From Anaerococcus sp. Marseille-P3625 (GTDB lineage: Bacteria > Bacillota > Clostridia > Tissierellales > Peptoniphilaceae), in contig NZ_OCTP01000011.1 of the NCBI RefSeq assembly GCF_900232825.1, positions 62,001 to 126,000 of the forward strand: 64,000 nucleotides of DNA. The letters run 5' to 3'. Positions 54,048 to 63,669 of this stretch are shown piece after piece (the stretch's first letter is position 1; every line of letters starts with the position of its first letter). The notes under the pieces were generated by a model. The model was not told the DNA's origin. It ran no database searches and was given only the letters and a program-made list of their open reading frames with translations. Both the position numbers and the translations under genes were made by a program.

Positions 54048-55415
54048 CTACTTATCTTCGCTTTCTTCTTTAGATTCTTCTTTGTGGTCTTCATTTTCAG
54101 CAACAGCCTTATGATATTCTTCATGAGGCAAAGCTTTTGCTTTTTCTACTAAAAATTCAACTGCTTTACGTCTTTTGATATTTTCTTTTACTGTATCGTT
54201 TGATACGTTCTTTCTAAAGATTTCTTTGAATTTTTCGATATCGTCAACACCATACATTTTAGCTGACTCGTTGATTTCTTCTTCAATTTCTTCATCTGTT
54301 GCATCAAAGCCTTCTTTTAGGGCAACTTCATCTATAACTAAGTTTGCTTTTACTTTTGCAATAGCAGAATTTCTATATTGACTTCTAATTTGGTTTATAT
54401 CCATCTTAGTCATTTCAATATATTGGCTTAGAGAAATACCCATTTGTTGAAGTCTTTGGTCAAGATTTTGCATTTCAATATCAATTTCATTTCTAATCAT
54501 TGATTCTGGTGCGGAAACTTCACTTAATTTTACCAAAGCATCAACTGCTTGATTTTGCATAATATTTGTTCTATTGTTTTCTTTTTCTTCTTTTATTTTT
54601 TCTCTTAAATCATTTTTAAGTTCATCAAGAGTTTCAAATTCTGAAATATCCATAGCAAATTCATCGTCAATTTCAGGAAGTTCTTTTTCTGTAATTGAAT
54701 TGATTTCTACCTCAAATTTTGCATCTTTGCCTTGGAATTCTTTTGCTTGATAATCTTTAGGGAATGTTACATTGACATCAAATTTATCGCCTTTTTTGTG
54801 ACCTACAACTTGATCTTCAAAGCCTTTGATGAAAGTATTTGATCCTAATTCAAGATCATAATCTTCAGCTTTTCCACCTTCAAATCTTTCCCCATCAAGG
54901 AAACCATCAAAATCAATATTTACTGTATCTCCCATTTTTGCTTCTCTATCTTCAACTGGGACGATTCTAGCATTTTCTTCTTGTTCTTTCTTTAGACGAT
55001 TATCTATATCTTCATCTGTTACATTTGCGTCAACTTCTTCGATAATCATTTTATCGTAATCGCCCAAAACTGGATGAGGTTTAGTTTCAACATCTACTTT
55101 AAAAGTAATGTCTTTTCCTTTTTCTATATCATCAAGATCTACATTTGGTTGGTCAATTACTTCTAAGCCTAATTCTTCAACTGCTTTTTGGTAAGGCTCT
55201 GGAAATACTATTTGGATTGCTTCATCATAAAAGATTTCTGGTCCGTACATTTTTTCTAAAATTCTTCTTGGTACATGGCCTTTTCTAAATCCATCTAGTC
55301 TATATCTATTCTTATTTTTGTTATAAACTTTATTTATAGCCTTTTCAAATTCATCATAAGCTACTTCAAATTCAAATTTTGCTAAATTATTTTCATGAGA
55401 TTTTAATTCTGTCAT
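54048..55415 (-). CDS. tig: Trigger factor (ribosome-associated chaperone)
   Basis: Binds nascent chains at the ribosome exit tunnel and has prolyl isomerase activity. The 455 residues show the N-terminal ribosome-binding domain with the signature GFRKGHVPRRILEKMYG near residue 43, an FKBP-type domain (about 150-240; GDTVNIDFDGFLDGERFEGG, FIKGFEDQVVGHKKGDKF) and a helical C-terminal chaperone domain. The acidic tail (KEESKEESEDK) is longer than usual. AGGAGG precedes the ATG. It is the first gene of the tig-clpP-clpX unit. Confidence 0.96.
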   Translation of the reverse strand: MTELKSHENNLAKFEFEVAYDEFEKAINKVYNKNKNRYRLDGFRKGHVPRRILEKMYGPEIFYDEAIQIVFPEPYQKAVEELGLEVIDQPNVDLDDIEKGKDITFKVDVETKPHPVLGDYDKMIIEEVDANVTDEDIDNRLKKEQEENARIVPVEDREAKMGDTVNIDFDGFLDGERFEGGKAEDYDLELGSNTFIKGFEDQVVGHKKGDKFDVNVTFPKDYQAKEFQGKDAKFEVEINSITEKELPEIDDEFAMDISEFETLDELKNDLREKIKEEKENNRTNIMQNQAVDALVKLSEVSAPESMIRNEIDIEMQNLDQRLQQMGISLSQYIEMTKMDINQIRSQYRNSAIAKVKANLVIDEVALKEGFDATDEEIEEEINESAKMYGVDDIEKFKEIFRKNVSNDTVKENIKRRKAVEFLVEKAKALPHEEYHKAVAENEDHKEESKEESEDK

Positions 55416-55449
55416 TTATTCCTCCTGCTTGATAGCTACTCATTTTTTT

Positions 55450-55477
55450 AATATACTCTAAAATATTTATCTATCAA
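55450..55477 (-). promoter_or_regulatory. Promoter of tig-clpP-clpX
   Basis: Minus-strand TTGATA (55477-55472) and TATATT (55455-55450) are spaced by 16 bases. It lies 4 bases past the end of cca. No CtsR box or CIRCE element was seen around it. Confidence 0.6.
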
Positions 55478-55481
55478 TATT

Positions 55482-56792
55482 TTACCTATTTTCTTTAATA
55501 TATTTTATAATATCATCTTTATTATTTTTTAATTTTTCATCATAAATTAAATTTTCTATATCTTTTAATTTATTTCCTAACTCTACTCCTTCTTTGTAAC
55601 CTAGAAGGATTAAATCCTTGCCATTTATGGCAATTTCACTTCTATTTTTGGGAATTTCATCGTTTTTTACTTCTTCTAAAATTTTTAATCCCAGATCTAT
55701 ATTGGAAGCATCGCTAAAAGTAGTGCTTAAAACATCTGCTTTTTGTAAATCAAATAAATTAAGCAAATTTTCTTCTCCTAGATTTCTTAGAAGTTTTCTA
55801 ACAGATTTTTTGGTGTAAGTATTGGTATTATCCATATGACGCCTTACTAAAATTGTCGTATCTTCTATAAACTTGTTGGAGTATTTAAGAATCTTTAACC
55901 TTTCTCTTAGGGAATTTTCAGAAACTTTCTGGTGGCCAAAAAATCTCCCTTCACCATTTTCGTCTAAGAAAAATGTGTCAATTTTGCCTACATCATGGTA
56001 AAGGGCTGCCATTCTAATATTTAGATTGGCCTTTGTCTTATCCAAAACATTTAAGCTGTGGTTGTATACATCGTCTTTGTGAAAAGTTGAATGTTGGTTA
56101 AAGCCTTTAGTTCTAAAAACTTCTGGAAATATAAATTCTAAAAGTCCCAGCTCATCTAAAAGTCTAATGCCTCTTGATGGTTTATTAGAAAGAAGGATTT
56201 TATTTATTTCTTCTCTTATTCGCTCTTTAGAAATTTCATTGATACTACTTGCCTTGTTTTTTATGGCTTTTTTTAAATTTTCTTCTATTTGAAAATCAAG
56301 GCTTGTAGCAAATCTTACTGCTCTTAGCGATCTTAGTAAATCTTCGTTTATCCTAGCTACTGGATCTCCAACAGCTCTTATTATTTTTTTCTTTAGATCA
56401 GCTTGGCCATCAAAAGGATCGATAATTTCGTCTTTTCTTTTTGCCATAGCATTTATGGTAAAATCACGTCTTTTAAGATCTTCTACTATATCTTTTGTAA
56501 AATCTACTTTATCTGGATGTCTTTTATCATTATAAGAAGACTCTTTGCGCATTGTGGTGATTTCATACTCAAAATCACCGTAGATTACTTTTATAGTCCC
56601 AAATTTTTTACCTATATCAATGGTTTTATAATCCTTAAAAACTTCAAGAATTTCATCTGGCAAAGCTTGGGTGCATATGTCTACGTCATGACTTTCTTTA
56701 TTTAGTAGACTATCCCTAAGACAACCTCCTACTAGGTAAGATTTGTAACCTGCTTTTTCTAATAGGAACAATATCTCATCATTGCTTATCAT
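55482..56792 (-). CDS. cca: CCA tRNA nucleotidyltransferase (class II)
   Basis: Adds or repairs the 3' CCA end of tRNAs. The 436 residues have the class II nucleotidyltransferase head with LVGGCLRDSLL and the metal-binding DVD (HDVDICT), the RRDFTINAMA segment, the base-selecting region, and an HD domain with AALYHDVGK near residue 255. I prefer the ATG at 56792 because AAGAAG is correctly spaced for it; 56798 is possible. It overlaps the end of cdaR, an unusual neighbour for cca. Confidence 0.93.
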   Translation of the reverse strand: MISNDEILFLLEKAGYKSYLVGGCLRDSLLNKESHDVDICTQALPDEILEVFKDYKTIDIGKKFGTIKVIYGDFEYEITTMRKESSYNDKRHPDKVDFTKDIVEDLKRRDFTINAMAKRKDEIIDPFDGQADLKKKIIRAVGDPVARINEDLLRSLRAVRFATSLDFQIEENLKKAIKNKASSINEISKERIREEINKILLSNKPSRGIRLLDELGLLEFIFPEVFRTKGFNQHSTFHKDDVYNHSLNVLDKTKANLNIRMAALYHDVGKIDTFFLDENGEGRFFGHQKVSENSLRERLKILKYSNKFIEDTTILVRRHMDNTNTYTKKSVRKLLRNLGEENLLNLFDLQKADVLSTTFSDASNIDLGLKILEEVKNDEIPKNRSEIAINGKDLILLGYKEGVELGNKLKDIENLIYDEKLKNNKDDIIKYIKENR

Positions 56793-57741
56793 TTTCATCT
56801 TCTTTAGGAATTATGATTTTTCTCATTTCGATTTTGTAATTTACCTTATTTTCTCCATTATATATTTCTACAGATTCTGGCAAATCAAGCTCGACTTCCC
56901 CAGTTGCAGTGAATCTTAAGCCGTTTACATTTACTGGTTTGGTTAAAATCTCATTGACATCTTTTAGTACTGATTCGGGTGCTTTTATTACGATGCTTTC
57001 TGGGTTAATCGTCCTTGATACTTCCTCGTATAAGTTGTTTATAACTCCAAATGTATTTAATTTTATATTTACTTTCTTGGTTTCGTAAACTTTGAAAGAA
57101 ATATTTACATCCTCATCTGATTTTTTGACATCTCCTATAGGATTTCCAGACCTATCTACAACTTGCAAATTAAGATTATGAACTTTTCCATCTAAAAGAT
57201 TAAGATCATCTACCTTTACCTCGCATCTATCAACCTTATTTATAAGGCTTGCAGGGCCTTTCACCGTTATTTCTTTAGGTTTTATGTCGTTTACTTCGAC
57301 AATTCTTCCATCTTTTATGTTGTCTTTTATTATTAGATTTACTGGTAATTTTTTTGTTATTAGCTTTTGTATATTTAAGTTTATTTGGTTAGGATCGCTA
57401 CTTTCAACACTTACCCCTGATGGTGTGTCTACTTTTATTGCCAAAGATTGGATTCCTTCTCTTAGGTCAGAAATATCTACTGATGCATAGATATTTTCTG
57501 CTTTAAGGTCTATGATTTTTTCCCTTGTTCCCTTTAATTTTACAGTTGTTGTAAAGCTTTGATCACCTCCAACTATAACATAGCCAGATTTTTCCAAATT
57601 TTCTTGGTTTTTAATTACAACTGGAATTGATCTAAAGACTTTGTTGACAGTTGGGTTTGTAGAATTAATTACATAAGTCCACATAAATATTGCTACGATT
57701 ACTGATAGGATTTTTAGTTTATTATCGTTATTTTTCATCAT
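56779..57741 (-). CDS. cdaR: CdaR (YbbR-domain regulator of the diadenylate cyclase)
   Basis: Membrane-anchored regulator of CdaA. The 320 residues have one N-terminal helix (about 10-28: KILSVIVAIFMWTYVINS) followed by YbbR repeats outside the membrane, recognisable by recurrent K-V..P..I.VKGP and I.V.DL segments (for example ITVKGPASLINKVDRCEV). The start at ATG 57741 follows GAAGGTGA and overlaps the end of cdaA by 14 bases. The frame runs further up to 57774 inside cdaA. Confidence 0.92.
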   Translation of the reverse strand: MMKNNDNKLKILSVIVAIFMWTYVINSTNPTVNKVFRSIPVVIKNQENLEKSGYVIVGGDQSFTTTVKLKGTREKIIDLKAENIYASVDISDLREGIQSLAIKVDTPSGVSVESSDPNQINLNIQKLITKKLPVNLIIKDNIKDGRIVEVNDIKPKEITVKGPASLINKVDRCEVKVDDLNLLDGKVHNLNLQVVDRSGNPIGDVKKSDEDVNISFKVYETKKVNIKLNTFGVINNLYEEVSRTINPESIVIKAPESVLKDVNEILTKPVNVNGLRFTATGEVELDLPESVEIYNGENKVNYKIEMRKIIIPKEDENDKQ

Positions 57742-58543
57742 TTTCACCTTCTTTATTATCTTTAATAGGTTCAAATGTTAAATCTTTTTTAAGCCTTAGA
57801 CTTAGCGACTCGCTATCAAAGTATCTGTCAATTCTTCCAGCTTCTATAACTGAAATATTGCCTGTTTCTTCTGAGACGACTAAGACAATGGAATCTGATC
57901 TTTCTGATATTCCAACAGCTGCTCTATGTCTTGTTCCTAATTCTTTTGAGATTGTGTTGGAATTTGACAAAGGCAAGTAGCAAGCTGCAGCTATAATTTG
58001 ATTATCGTTTATTATTACTGCTCCATCATGCAAGGGTGTGTTTGGAATAAAAATATTAATCAAAAGCTCGCTTGAGACATCAGCATGAAGCTCTGTTCCA
58101 CTTTCAACAATGTCATTTAGGCCAACTTCTCTTTGCAAAACAACTAAAGCTCCTATTTTTTGTCTTGATAGAGAGCTTGCTGCATTTACAAGTTCGTTTA
58201 TGGTTTTCTCGCTTCTTTTGGCTCTTTCGCCTGTTAGAATTGATTTGCCTCTGCCTATCCTCTCTAGAGCAGATCTAAGCTCAGGTTGAAAGACAACTAT
58301 GATAAATACAAGTGCTACTGTCAAAAACTGGTTCATTACCCAGCCTACTGTGTTTAGATTTAAAATATCAGCCAAAGATGCAAATAATAATACAATTATT
58401 AGCCCATTTAATACTTGCTCAGCTCTTGTATTTCTTAAAAGTGAAAATAATTTGTAGACTGCAAAGGATATTATCGCTATATCTATAATATCTGTCACTC
58501 TTATTAATGATATTGAATTCATAAAATTTGATAGATAATTCAT
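57728..58543 (-). CDS. cdaA: Diadenylate cyclase CdaA (DisA_N domain)
   Basis: Makes the second messenger c-di-AMP from two ATP. The 271 residues have three N-terminal membrane helices (about 15-85) and a cytoplasmic DAC domain with the catalytic LHDGAVII near residue 172 and the ATP-binding GTRHRAAVGISE near 205. The ATG at 58543 follows AAAGGGGAAA. The longer frame to 58624 adds 27 residues without a ribosome binding site. cdaR follows in overlap, but glmM, the usual third gene, is replaced by cca. Confidence 0.95.
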   Translation of the reverse strand: MNYLSNFMNSISLIRVTDIIDIAIISFAVYKLFSLLRNTRAEQVLNGLIIVLLFASLADILNLNTVGWVMNQFLTVALVFIIVVFQPELRSALERIGRGKSILTGERAKRSEKTINELVNAASSLSRQKIGALVVLQREVGLNDIVESGTELHADVSSELLINIFIPNTPLHDGAVIINDNQIIAAACYLPLSNSNTISKELGTRHRAAVGISERSDSIVLVVSEETGNISVIEAGRIDRYFDSESLSLRLKKDLTFEPIKDNKEGENDEK

Positions 58544-58610
58544 ATGTTTCCCCTTTTTATGCTCTACTAATATATTACTATTTTTAGGCTCAAAAGATAG
58601 TAAATATAAT

Positions 58611-58639
58611 AAAAAAGCACCCACAAGAAAAGTGAGTGC
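58611..58639 (-). terminator. Terminator after the ZIP transporter gene
   Basis: Minus-strand GCACTCAC (58639-58632) pairs with GTGGGTGC (58624-58617; one G-T pair), followed by six T. It separates the glycogen/ZIP unit from cdaA. Confidence 0.8.
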
Positions 58640-58649
58640 AAGAATTTTT

Positions 58650-59444
58650 CTATCCTAGCATTACATCTAAGATCATCATTATTACAAAACCTGCTGCAAA
58701 TCCCAAAGTTCCAACATTGGTATGGTTTTCTCCTTCACCTGTTGCTTCTGGGATTAGTTCTTCTACAACTACATAAAACATTGCACCAGCAGCAAAGGCC
58801 AATAAATATGGCAAAATTGGGATCATTATTTGTGATAGCAAAATAGTTATAACCGCAGCTATTGGTTCAACTGCTCCAGAACCAACTCCTGCCCAAAAAG
58901 CTTTATTTCTACTTGATCCAACAGATTTTAATGGCATAGAAATTATCGCACCTTCTGGGAAATTTTGTATAGCAATTCCTATGGCTAAAACTAAAGCTTG
59001 GGTCATAGTTACTTGACCATGACCATAAATAACTCCCGCAAAGGAAACTCCAACAGCCATTCCTTCTGGAATGTTGTGGATTACTACAGCTAAAACCATC
59101 ATTGTAGTTCTTCTCAAACTTTCATTTTTTAAACCTTCAGGCTTATCAGAGTCTATGTGCTGATGGGGAATGGCACTATCTAGAAATAATAGGAAAAATA
59201 CACCTATCAAAAATCCAACAGAAGCTGGAATCCAAGACATTCTGCCCATTTTCTCATTTACCATTTCCATAGCAGGCATTAATAGCGACCAAATGCTTGC
59301 TGCAACCATAACCCCTGCTGCAAAGCCTGACAAGGCTTTTTGAACTTTTGGGTTAATTTCATCTTTCATGAAAAAAACACAAGCAGCACCTAAAGTTGTG
59401 CCAATGAAAGGAATTAATAGTCCTAATATTATATCTTTATTCAT
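58650..59444 (-). CDS. ZIP-family metal transporter (ZupT-like)
   Basis: Uptake of zinc or another divalent metal. The 264 residues form eight hydrophobic segments. The metal-binding helices IV and V read VVIHNIPEGMAVGVSFAG and IAIQNFPEGAIISMPL, the ZIP signature. A short histidine-containing loop (PHQHIDSD) lies between helices III and IV. Its first 8 bases overlap the end of glgP and no ribosome binding site is visible, so translation is probably coupled to glgP. Confidence 0.92.
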   Translation of the reverse strand: MNKDIILGLLIPFIGTTLGAACVFFMKDEINPKVQKALSGFAAGVMVAASIWSLLMPAMEMVNEKMGRMSWIPASVGFLIGVFFLLFLDSAIPHQHIDSDKPEGLKNESLRRTTMMVLAVVIHNIPEGMAVGVSFAGVIYGHGQVTMTQALVLAIGIAIQNFPEGAIISMPLKSVGSSRNKAFWAGVGSGAVEPIAAVITILLSQIMIPILPYLLAFAAGAMFYVVVEELIPEATGEGENHTNVGTLGFAAGFVIMMILDVMLG

Positions 59445-61836
59445 ACTTTTTATAAGTTGGAGAATCTATCTTCCAAATTTCATCTGCATAATCAATAATT
59501 GTTCGATCTGATGAGAAGAATCCAGCGTTAGCAATGTTGATTAAGCATTTTTTAGACCAAGTTAACTTATCTCTATAGTCATGATTTATTATTTCACTAG
59601 TTTTTCTATAAGATTCAAAATCTTCCAAAACATAGTATCTATCGCCTCGAGAAGAATCTTGAGGATTAATAAGCTCGTTATAAATATCTAAAAACATAAA
59701 TGAGTTATTATCCCAAAGTTCTCCATTTACTAAAGCATCGATGGCATTTCTTATATTAGAATCCGTTTGGTAAAGCTTTACAGGGTTGTAGGTTTTTTCA
59801 ATCTCTTTTAATTCTTCGACAGTTTTTCCAAATCTGTAATTATTTTCTTCGCCAGCTTTTTCAAATATTTCTATATTTGCTCCATCATAAGTTCCAAGGG
59901 TTAAGGCTCCATTTAGCATAAATTTCATATTGCCTGTTCCACTTGCTTCTTTGCCAGCAGTGGAGATTTGCTCTGATACATCAGCTGCCGGATAGATTTT
60001 TTCTCCATAAGAAACTCTAAAGTTTTCTACAAAAACTACCTTCATTTTTTTATTTACATCTGGATCATTGTTTACAACTCTTGCAACTTCATTGGCAAGT
60101 TTAATAATCGCCTTTGCTCTAAAATATCCAGGTGCAGCTTTCCCACCAAAGATAAAGGTTGTTGGATAAAAGTCCATATTAGGATTTTCCTTTAGCTTAT
60201 GGTAAAGATAAATAATATGGAGGATATTTAGGTGTTGACGTTTGTATTCGTGAATTCTTTTTACCTGTATGTCAAATATAGAATTTGGATCAATTTTAAT
60301 TCCTTCATGCTCCAAAATATATCTTGCAAGTTTATTTTTATTTTTTTGTTTGATTTGCCAAAGTTCTTCCAAAGTTTCTTTGTCGTCGACGTATTTTCCT
60401 AAGCCTTCTAATTTTTCAAGATGATATTTCCAATCATCGTTTCCAAGTTTTCTGCTTATAAAGCTTGCTAGATCTCTATTTGCATAAAGTAGCCATCTTC
60501 TTGGTGTGATTCCATTTGTCTTGTTGTTAAATTTGTAAGGATATATTTTATACCAGTGTTTAAAGGTATCATTTTTAAGGATTTGTGTATGAAGTTCTGC
60601 TACTCCATTTACTGAAAATCCAACATAAATCGCCAAATTTGCCATGTGAACTTGATCATTTATAACGATTCTATAAGGATCGATATCAAAATCATTAAGT
60701 CCTTTTCCTTTAAATTCCTCTACCAAAATATTGTTGATTTGATAGATGATTTCCAAACATCTTGGCGAAACTTCTCTAACTATATCAATCGGCCATTTTT
60801 CAATAGCTTCTTGCAAAACGGTGTGGTTGGTAAAGGCAAAAACTTTTTTACAAATTTCTAAAGCTTCATTAAAGTTAAGACCATTTTCATCTACCAAAAC
60901 TCTTATAAGCTCAGCTATGGCAATATTTGGATGGGTATCATTTAGCTGAATTACATGATATTTGTGGAAGTTTTCAAAACGCATATCATCTGAAAAATAT
61001 CTCTTATATTTTTCCACCAAGTCCTGGATGGAAGCTGAAACAAAGAAATATTGTTGCTTTAGTCTTAATAGTCTTCCAGCTCTTTGAATATCATTTGGAT
61101 ATAAAACTCTTGTTATATCTTCTGCTCTGTTTTTTTCTTCAACTGCGGCATCATATTCAAAATTATTAAATTTATCAAATTGAAATTCTTCAAAAGGCTC
61201 ACTTTGCCATAGTCGAAGTGTGTTTACCTTGCCATTTTCTAAGCCTACTACAGGCATATCGTAAGGAACAGCCTTTACTTGTTGATCTTTAAAATTTACT
61301 ATTTTTGAATCTGAATCAACTCTTATTGACCATTCATCTCCATCTTTTAGCCAGCTATCTCCGTTTTCTTTTTGGAAGCCATTTTCAAATGATTGTTTAA
61401 ATAAGCCTTCTCTATAGCGAACTCCATAACCGTACATGTTTATATTTTGAGTTGCAGCTGAATCCATAAAGCAAGCGGCAAGCCTTCCTAATCCACCATT
61501 TCCAAGGGCTGCATCATCTTCATAATCTTCTATGGCTTCAAAGTCAATCCCAATTGAATTTAATAATTCTTTTACTTCATCATAAATTCCTAGATTTATT
61601 AAATTATTGCCTAGAGATCTTCCTATTAAAAACTCTGCAGAAAAATAATAAGCAGATCTTTCATATCTGGAATCAGATTTTGATTGTCTCCATTCCTTAT
61701 TTATTCTTTGCATTATTGTATCGCAAAGTGCATCATATTTGTCTTTTTCGCTCGTATCATCAAAACTTTTTAAAGTTATTCTTTGCAGGTTTTCTATATA
61801 GTCTTCTACAAATTTATCCTTTTGATTCTTATCCAT
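59437..61836 (-). CDS. glgP: Glycogen/maltodextrin phosphorylase
   Basis: Pyridoxal-phosphate enzyme that releases glucose 1-phosphate from alpha-1,4-glucans. The 799 residues match the family: ALGNGGLGRLAACFMDS near residue 105, the RIHEYKRQHLNILH segment, and the pyridoxal-phosphate lysine in EASGTGNMKFMLNGALT. The ATG at 61836 follows GGGAGA. The frame extends 4 codons into malQ, which it overlaps by 8 bases. With malQ it forms a maltodextrin/glycogen degradation pair; no glycogen synthesis genes lie in the window. Confidence 0.96.
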   Translation of the reverse strand: MDKNQKDKFVEDYIENLQRITLKSFDDTSEKDKYDALCDTIMQRINKEWRQSKSDSRYERSAYYFSAEFLIGRSLGNNLINLGIYDEVKELLNSIGIDFEAIEDYEDDAALGNGGLGRLAACFMDSAATQNINMYGYGVRYREGLFKQSFENGFQKENGDSWLKDGDEWSIRVDSDSKIVNFKDQQVKAVPYDMPVVGLENGKVNTLRLWQSEPFEEFQFDKFNNFEYDAAVEEKNRAEDITRVLYPNDIQRAGRLLRLKQQYFFVSASIQDLVEKYKRYFSDDMRFENFHKYHVIQLNDTHPNIAIAELIRVLVDENGLNFNEALEICKKVFAFTNHTVLQEAIEKWPIDIVREVSPRCLEIIYQINNILVEEFKGKGLNDFDIDPYRIVINDQVHMANLAIYVGFSVNGVAELHTQILKNDTFKHWYKIYPYKFNNKTNGITPRRWLLYANRDLASFISRKLGNDDWKYHLEKLEGLGKYVDDKETLEELWQIKQKNKNKLARYILEHEGIKIDPNSIFDIQVKRIHEYKRQHLNILHIIYLYHKLKENPNMDFYPTTFIFGGKAAPGYFRAKAIIKLANEVARVVNNDPDVNKKMKVVFVENFRVSYGEKIYPAADVSEQISTAGKEASGTGNMKFMLNGALTLGTYDGANIEIFEKAGEENNYRFGKTVEELKEIEKTYNPVKLYQTDSNIRNAIDALVNGELWDNNSFMFLDIYNELINPQDSSRGDRYYVLEDFESYRKTSEIINHDYRDKLTWSKKCLINIANAGFFSSDRTIIDYADEIWKIDSPTYKKYE

Positions 61837-63337
61837 TGTATCTCCCATATAATTTTGACATTTCTTTAATTTTTAATGCCAATTCTTCTGTAAAATCTTC
61901 TTTTTTTGCTCTCCATTTCCAATTATCGCCTAAAGTTCCTGGCCTATTGATTTGTGAAGTATTATCAAATTCCAAGAAATCTTGGATTTCAAATATTGCT
62001 ACATCAGAAACTGATGCCATCAAATTTCTAATAATTTTCCACTGGTAGTTATCATCTTTGTCCAAGTCGAAATATCTTTCAATTAAATCCAGCTCTTCCT
62101 CATCCATCTCGTCAATCCAACCTTTTAAGGTTGAAGAATCGTGAGTTGATGAATAAACTGTGGAATTTCTTTTATAATTGTGTGGTAGATAATTACTATC
62201 AAAATTTTCTCCAAAGGCAAATTGGATTACATTCATTCCAGACATCCCATAGTAATCTTTTAACTCATTTACTTCTTTGGTGATGTAGCCTAAATCTTCT
62301 GCTATAAATTTCTTATCTGGAAATTTTTCTTTTATTAGGTCAAAAAGTTCATAGCCATAAGCTTCTTCCCACTTGCCGAATTTTGCGTTTTCATCTGTTG
62401 CTGGAATTGCATAATATTTTTCGAAACCTCTAAAATGATCTAGACGTAGAAGATCACAAGTTCTAAAAGCCATTTCTATTCTTTTTATCCAAAAACTAAA
62501 TGAATCTTTCTTCATCTTATCCCAATCATAGCAAGGATTGCCCCAAAGTTGCCCATCTTCAGAATATGAATCTGGTGGAGCTCCTCCAACTATTAGTGGT
62601 TTTTTATCTTTTGGGTCAATTTGTAATATATGAGAATTTACCCATGCATCAGAAGAATCATAGGCTACATAAATTGGCAAATCTCCTATGATTTCAATAT
62701 TTCTTCTGTTGGTGTATTCTTTTAGTTTTTCCCATTGTTTGAAGAATTCATATTGGATAAATACATAAAAATTAATATCTTCTTTGTGTTTTTTTCTAAA
62801 ATCTTCTAGGGCTTTAGGATCCCTATCTCTTAAAGCTTCTTCCCATTCTACCCAGCTTATGTCAAGTTTATCTTTTTTGATTGCCATAAATAAAGCATAA
62901 TCTTCTATCCAAAAGGCTTCTTTTTTTCTAAATTCTTTTATTTCTTTATCTAATTTTCCTTTTGAATTTTGATAGGCCTTTTCTAAGATTCTATATCTTA
63001 AATTATATTGGATGGCATAATCCACATATCTTTCATGATCGCCAAAATTTAACGATTCCAAATCTTCTTTTTCCAAGAGTCCATCTTCAATTAGTAAATC
63101 CAAGTCTACAAAATAGGGGTTGCCTGCAAAAGATGAAAAGGATTGATAAGGACTATCTCCATAGGAAGTTTGCCCTAGGGGTAAAATTTGCCAATATTTT
63201 ATTGATGCAGCTGAAATAAAATCAACTACCTTGTAAGCATCTTTGCCAAAAGTTCCTATTCCGTAGGGTGAAGGAATAGAAAATATAGGAATAATAACTC
63301 CATTTGATCTTTTTAGTCTTTCTTGTTTTATCGCCAT
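61829..63337 (-). CDS. malQ: 4-alpha-glucanotransferase (amylomaltase)
   Basis: Transfers glucan segments between alpha-1,4-glucans, preparing chains for the phosphorylase. The 502 residues show the GH77 pattern: SIPSPYGIGTFGKDAY and YWQILPLGQTSYGDSPYQSF near the start, GDLPIYVAYDSSDAW, VGGAPPDSYSEDGQLWGNP, the nucleophile Asp in LRLDHFRGF, the acid Glu in FIAEDLG, and the third acid in STHDSSTLKGW. AAGGAGT precedes the ATG. It overlaps glgP by 8 bases. Confidence 0.96.
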   Translation of the reverse strand: MAIKQERLKRSNGVIIPIFSIPSPYGIGTFGKDAYKVVDFISAASIKYWQILPLGQTSYGDSPYQSFSSFAGNPYFVDLDLLIEDGLLEKEDLESLNFGDHERYVDYAIQYNLRYRILEKAYQNSKGKLDKEIKEFRKKEAFWIEDYALFMAIKKDKLDISWVEWEEALRDRDPKALEDFRKKHKEDINFYVFIQYEFFKQWEKLKEYTNRRNIEIIGDLPIYVAYDSSDAWVNSHILQIDPKDKKPLIVGGAPPDSYSEDGQLWGNPCYDWDKMKKDSFSFWIKRIEMAFRTCDLLRLDHFRGFEKYYAIPATDENAKFGKWEEAYGYELFDLIKEKFPDKKFIAEDLGYITKEVNELKDYYGMSGMNVIQFAFGENFDSNYLPHNYKRNSTVYSSTHDSSTLKGWIDEMDEEELDLIERYFDLDKDDNYQWKIIRNLMASVSDVAIFEIQDFLEFDNTSQINRPGTLGDNWKWRAKKEDFTEELALKIKEMSKLYGRYNG

Positions 63338-63347
63338 TTCTTACTCC

Positions 63348-63650
63348 TTACAATAGCTCTATAAAATTTATTACAGGAATCTCATAGGGGTGGTTTTCTT
63401 TTATTATTTTAAAGGCTCTTTCTTTATCTTTAGCTTTTATTCTAAATTCAAGCTTAACTTCTTCAACTTGACTTTCTTCTTTTTTTTCTCCTATAAATGG
63501 ATTTGCATTTTCCAACGGTATAAAATGACCGAGAACTTTTGTTTGACTGTAGACTCTGTCGTAATTTTCGTATTTTAAAATTCCACAGCTTGTTAGGGCA
63601 TCAATTAATTTTTCCTTGTTAGCTAAGGGAATAAATACCTCAACTTTCAT
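63348..63650 (-). CDS. YqfO/NIF3 C-terminal-like (CutA/PII-like fold) protein
   Basis: A 100-residue protein that matches the small domain found inserted in NIF3/YqfO proteins and also alone (YqfO03). Landmarks are VEVFIPLANKEKLIDALTSC at the start, ILKYENYDRVYSQT, the diagnostic GHFIPLENANPFIG, and ENHPYEIPVINF at the end. The function is unknown; it has a PII-like trimer fold in relatives. The ATG at 63650 follows AAGAGAAA; the frame is open to 63719 into the neighbour. It lies 10 bases upstream of malQ. Confidence 0.8.
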   Translation of the reverse strand: MKVEVFIPLANKEKLIDALTSCGILKYENYDRVYSQTKVLGHFIPLENANPFIGEKKEESQVEEVKLEFRIKAKDKERAFKIIKENHPYEIPVINFIELL

Positions 63651-63669
63651 AAATTTCTCTTGCATAATT

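Noticed and set aside
61554-62048. 164-codon plus-strand open frame across the glgP-malQ junction
   Set aside because: It runs opposite two well-identified enzymes and has no ribosome binding site or family resemblance.
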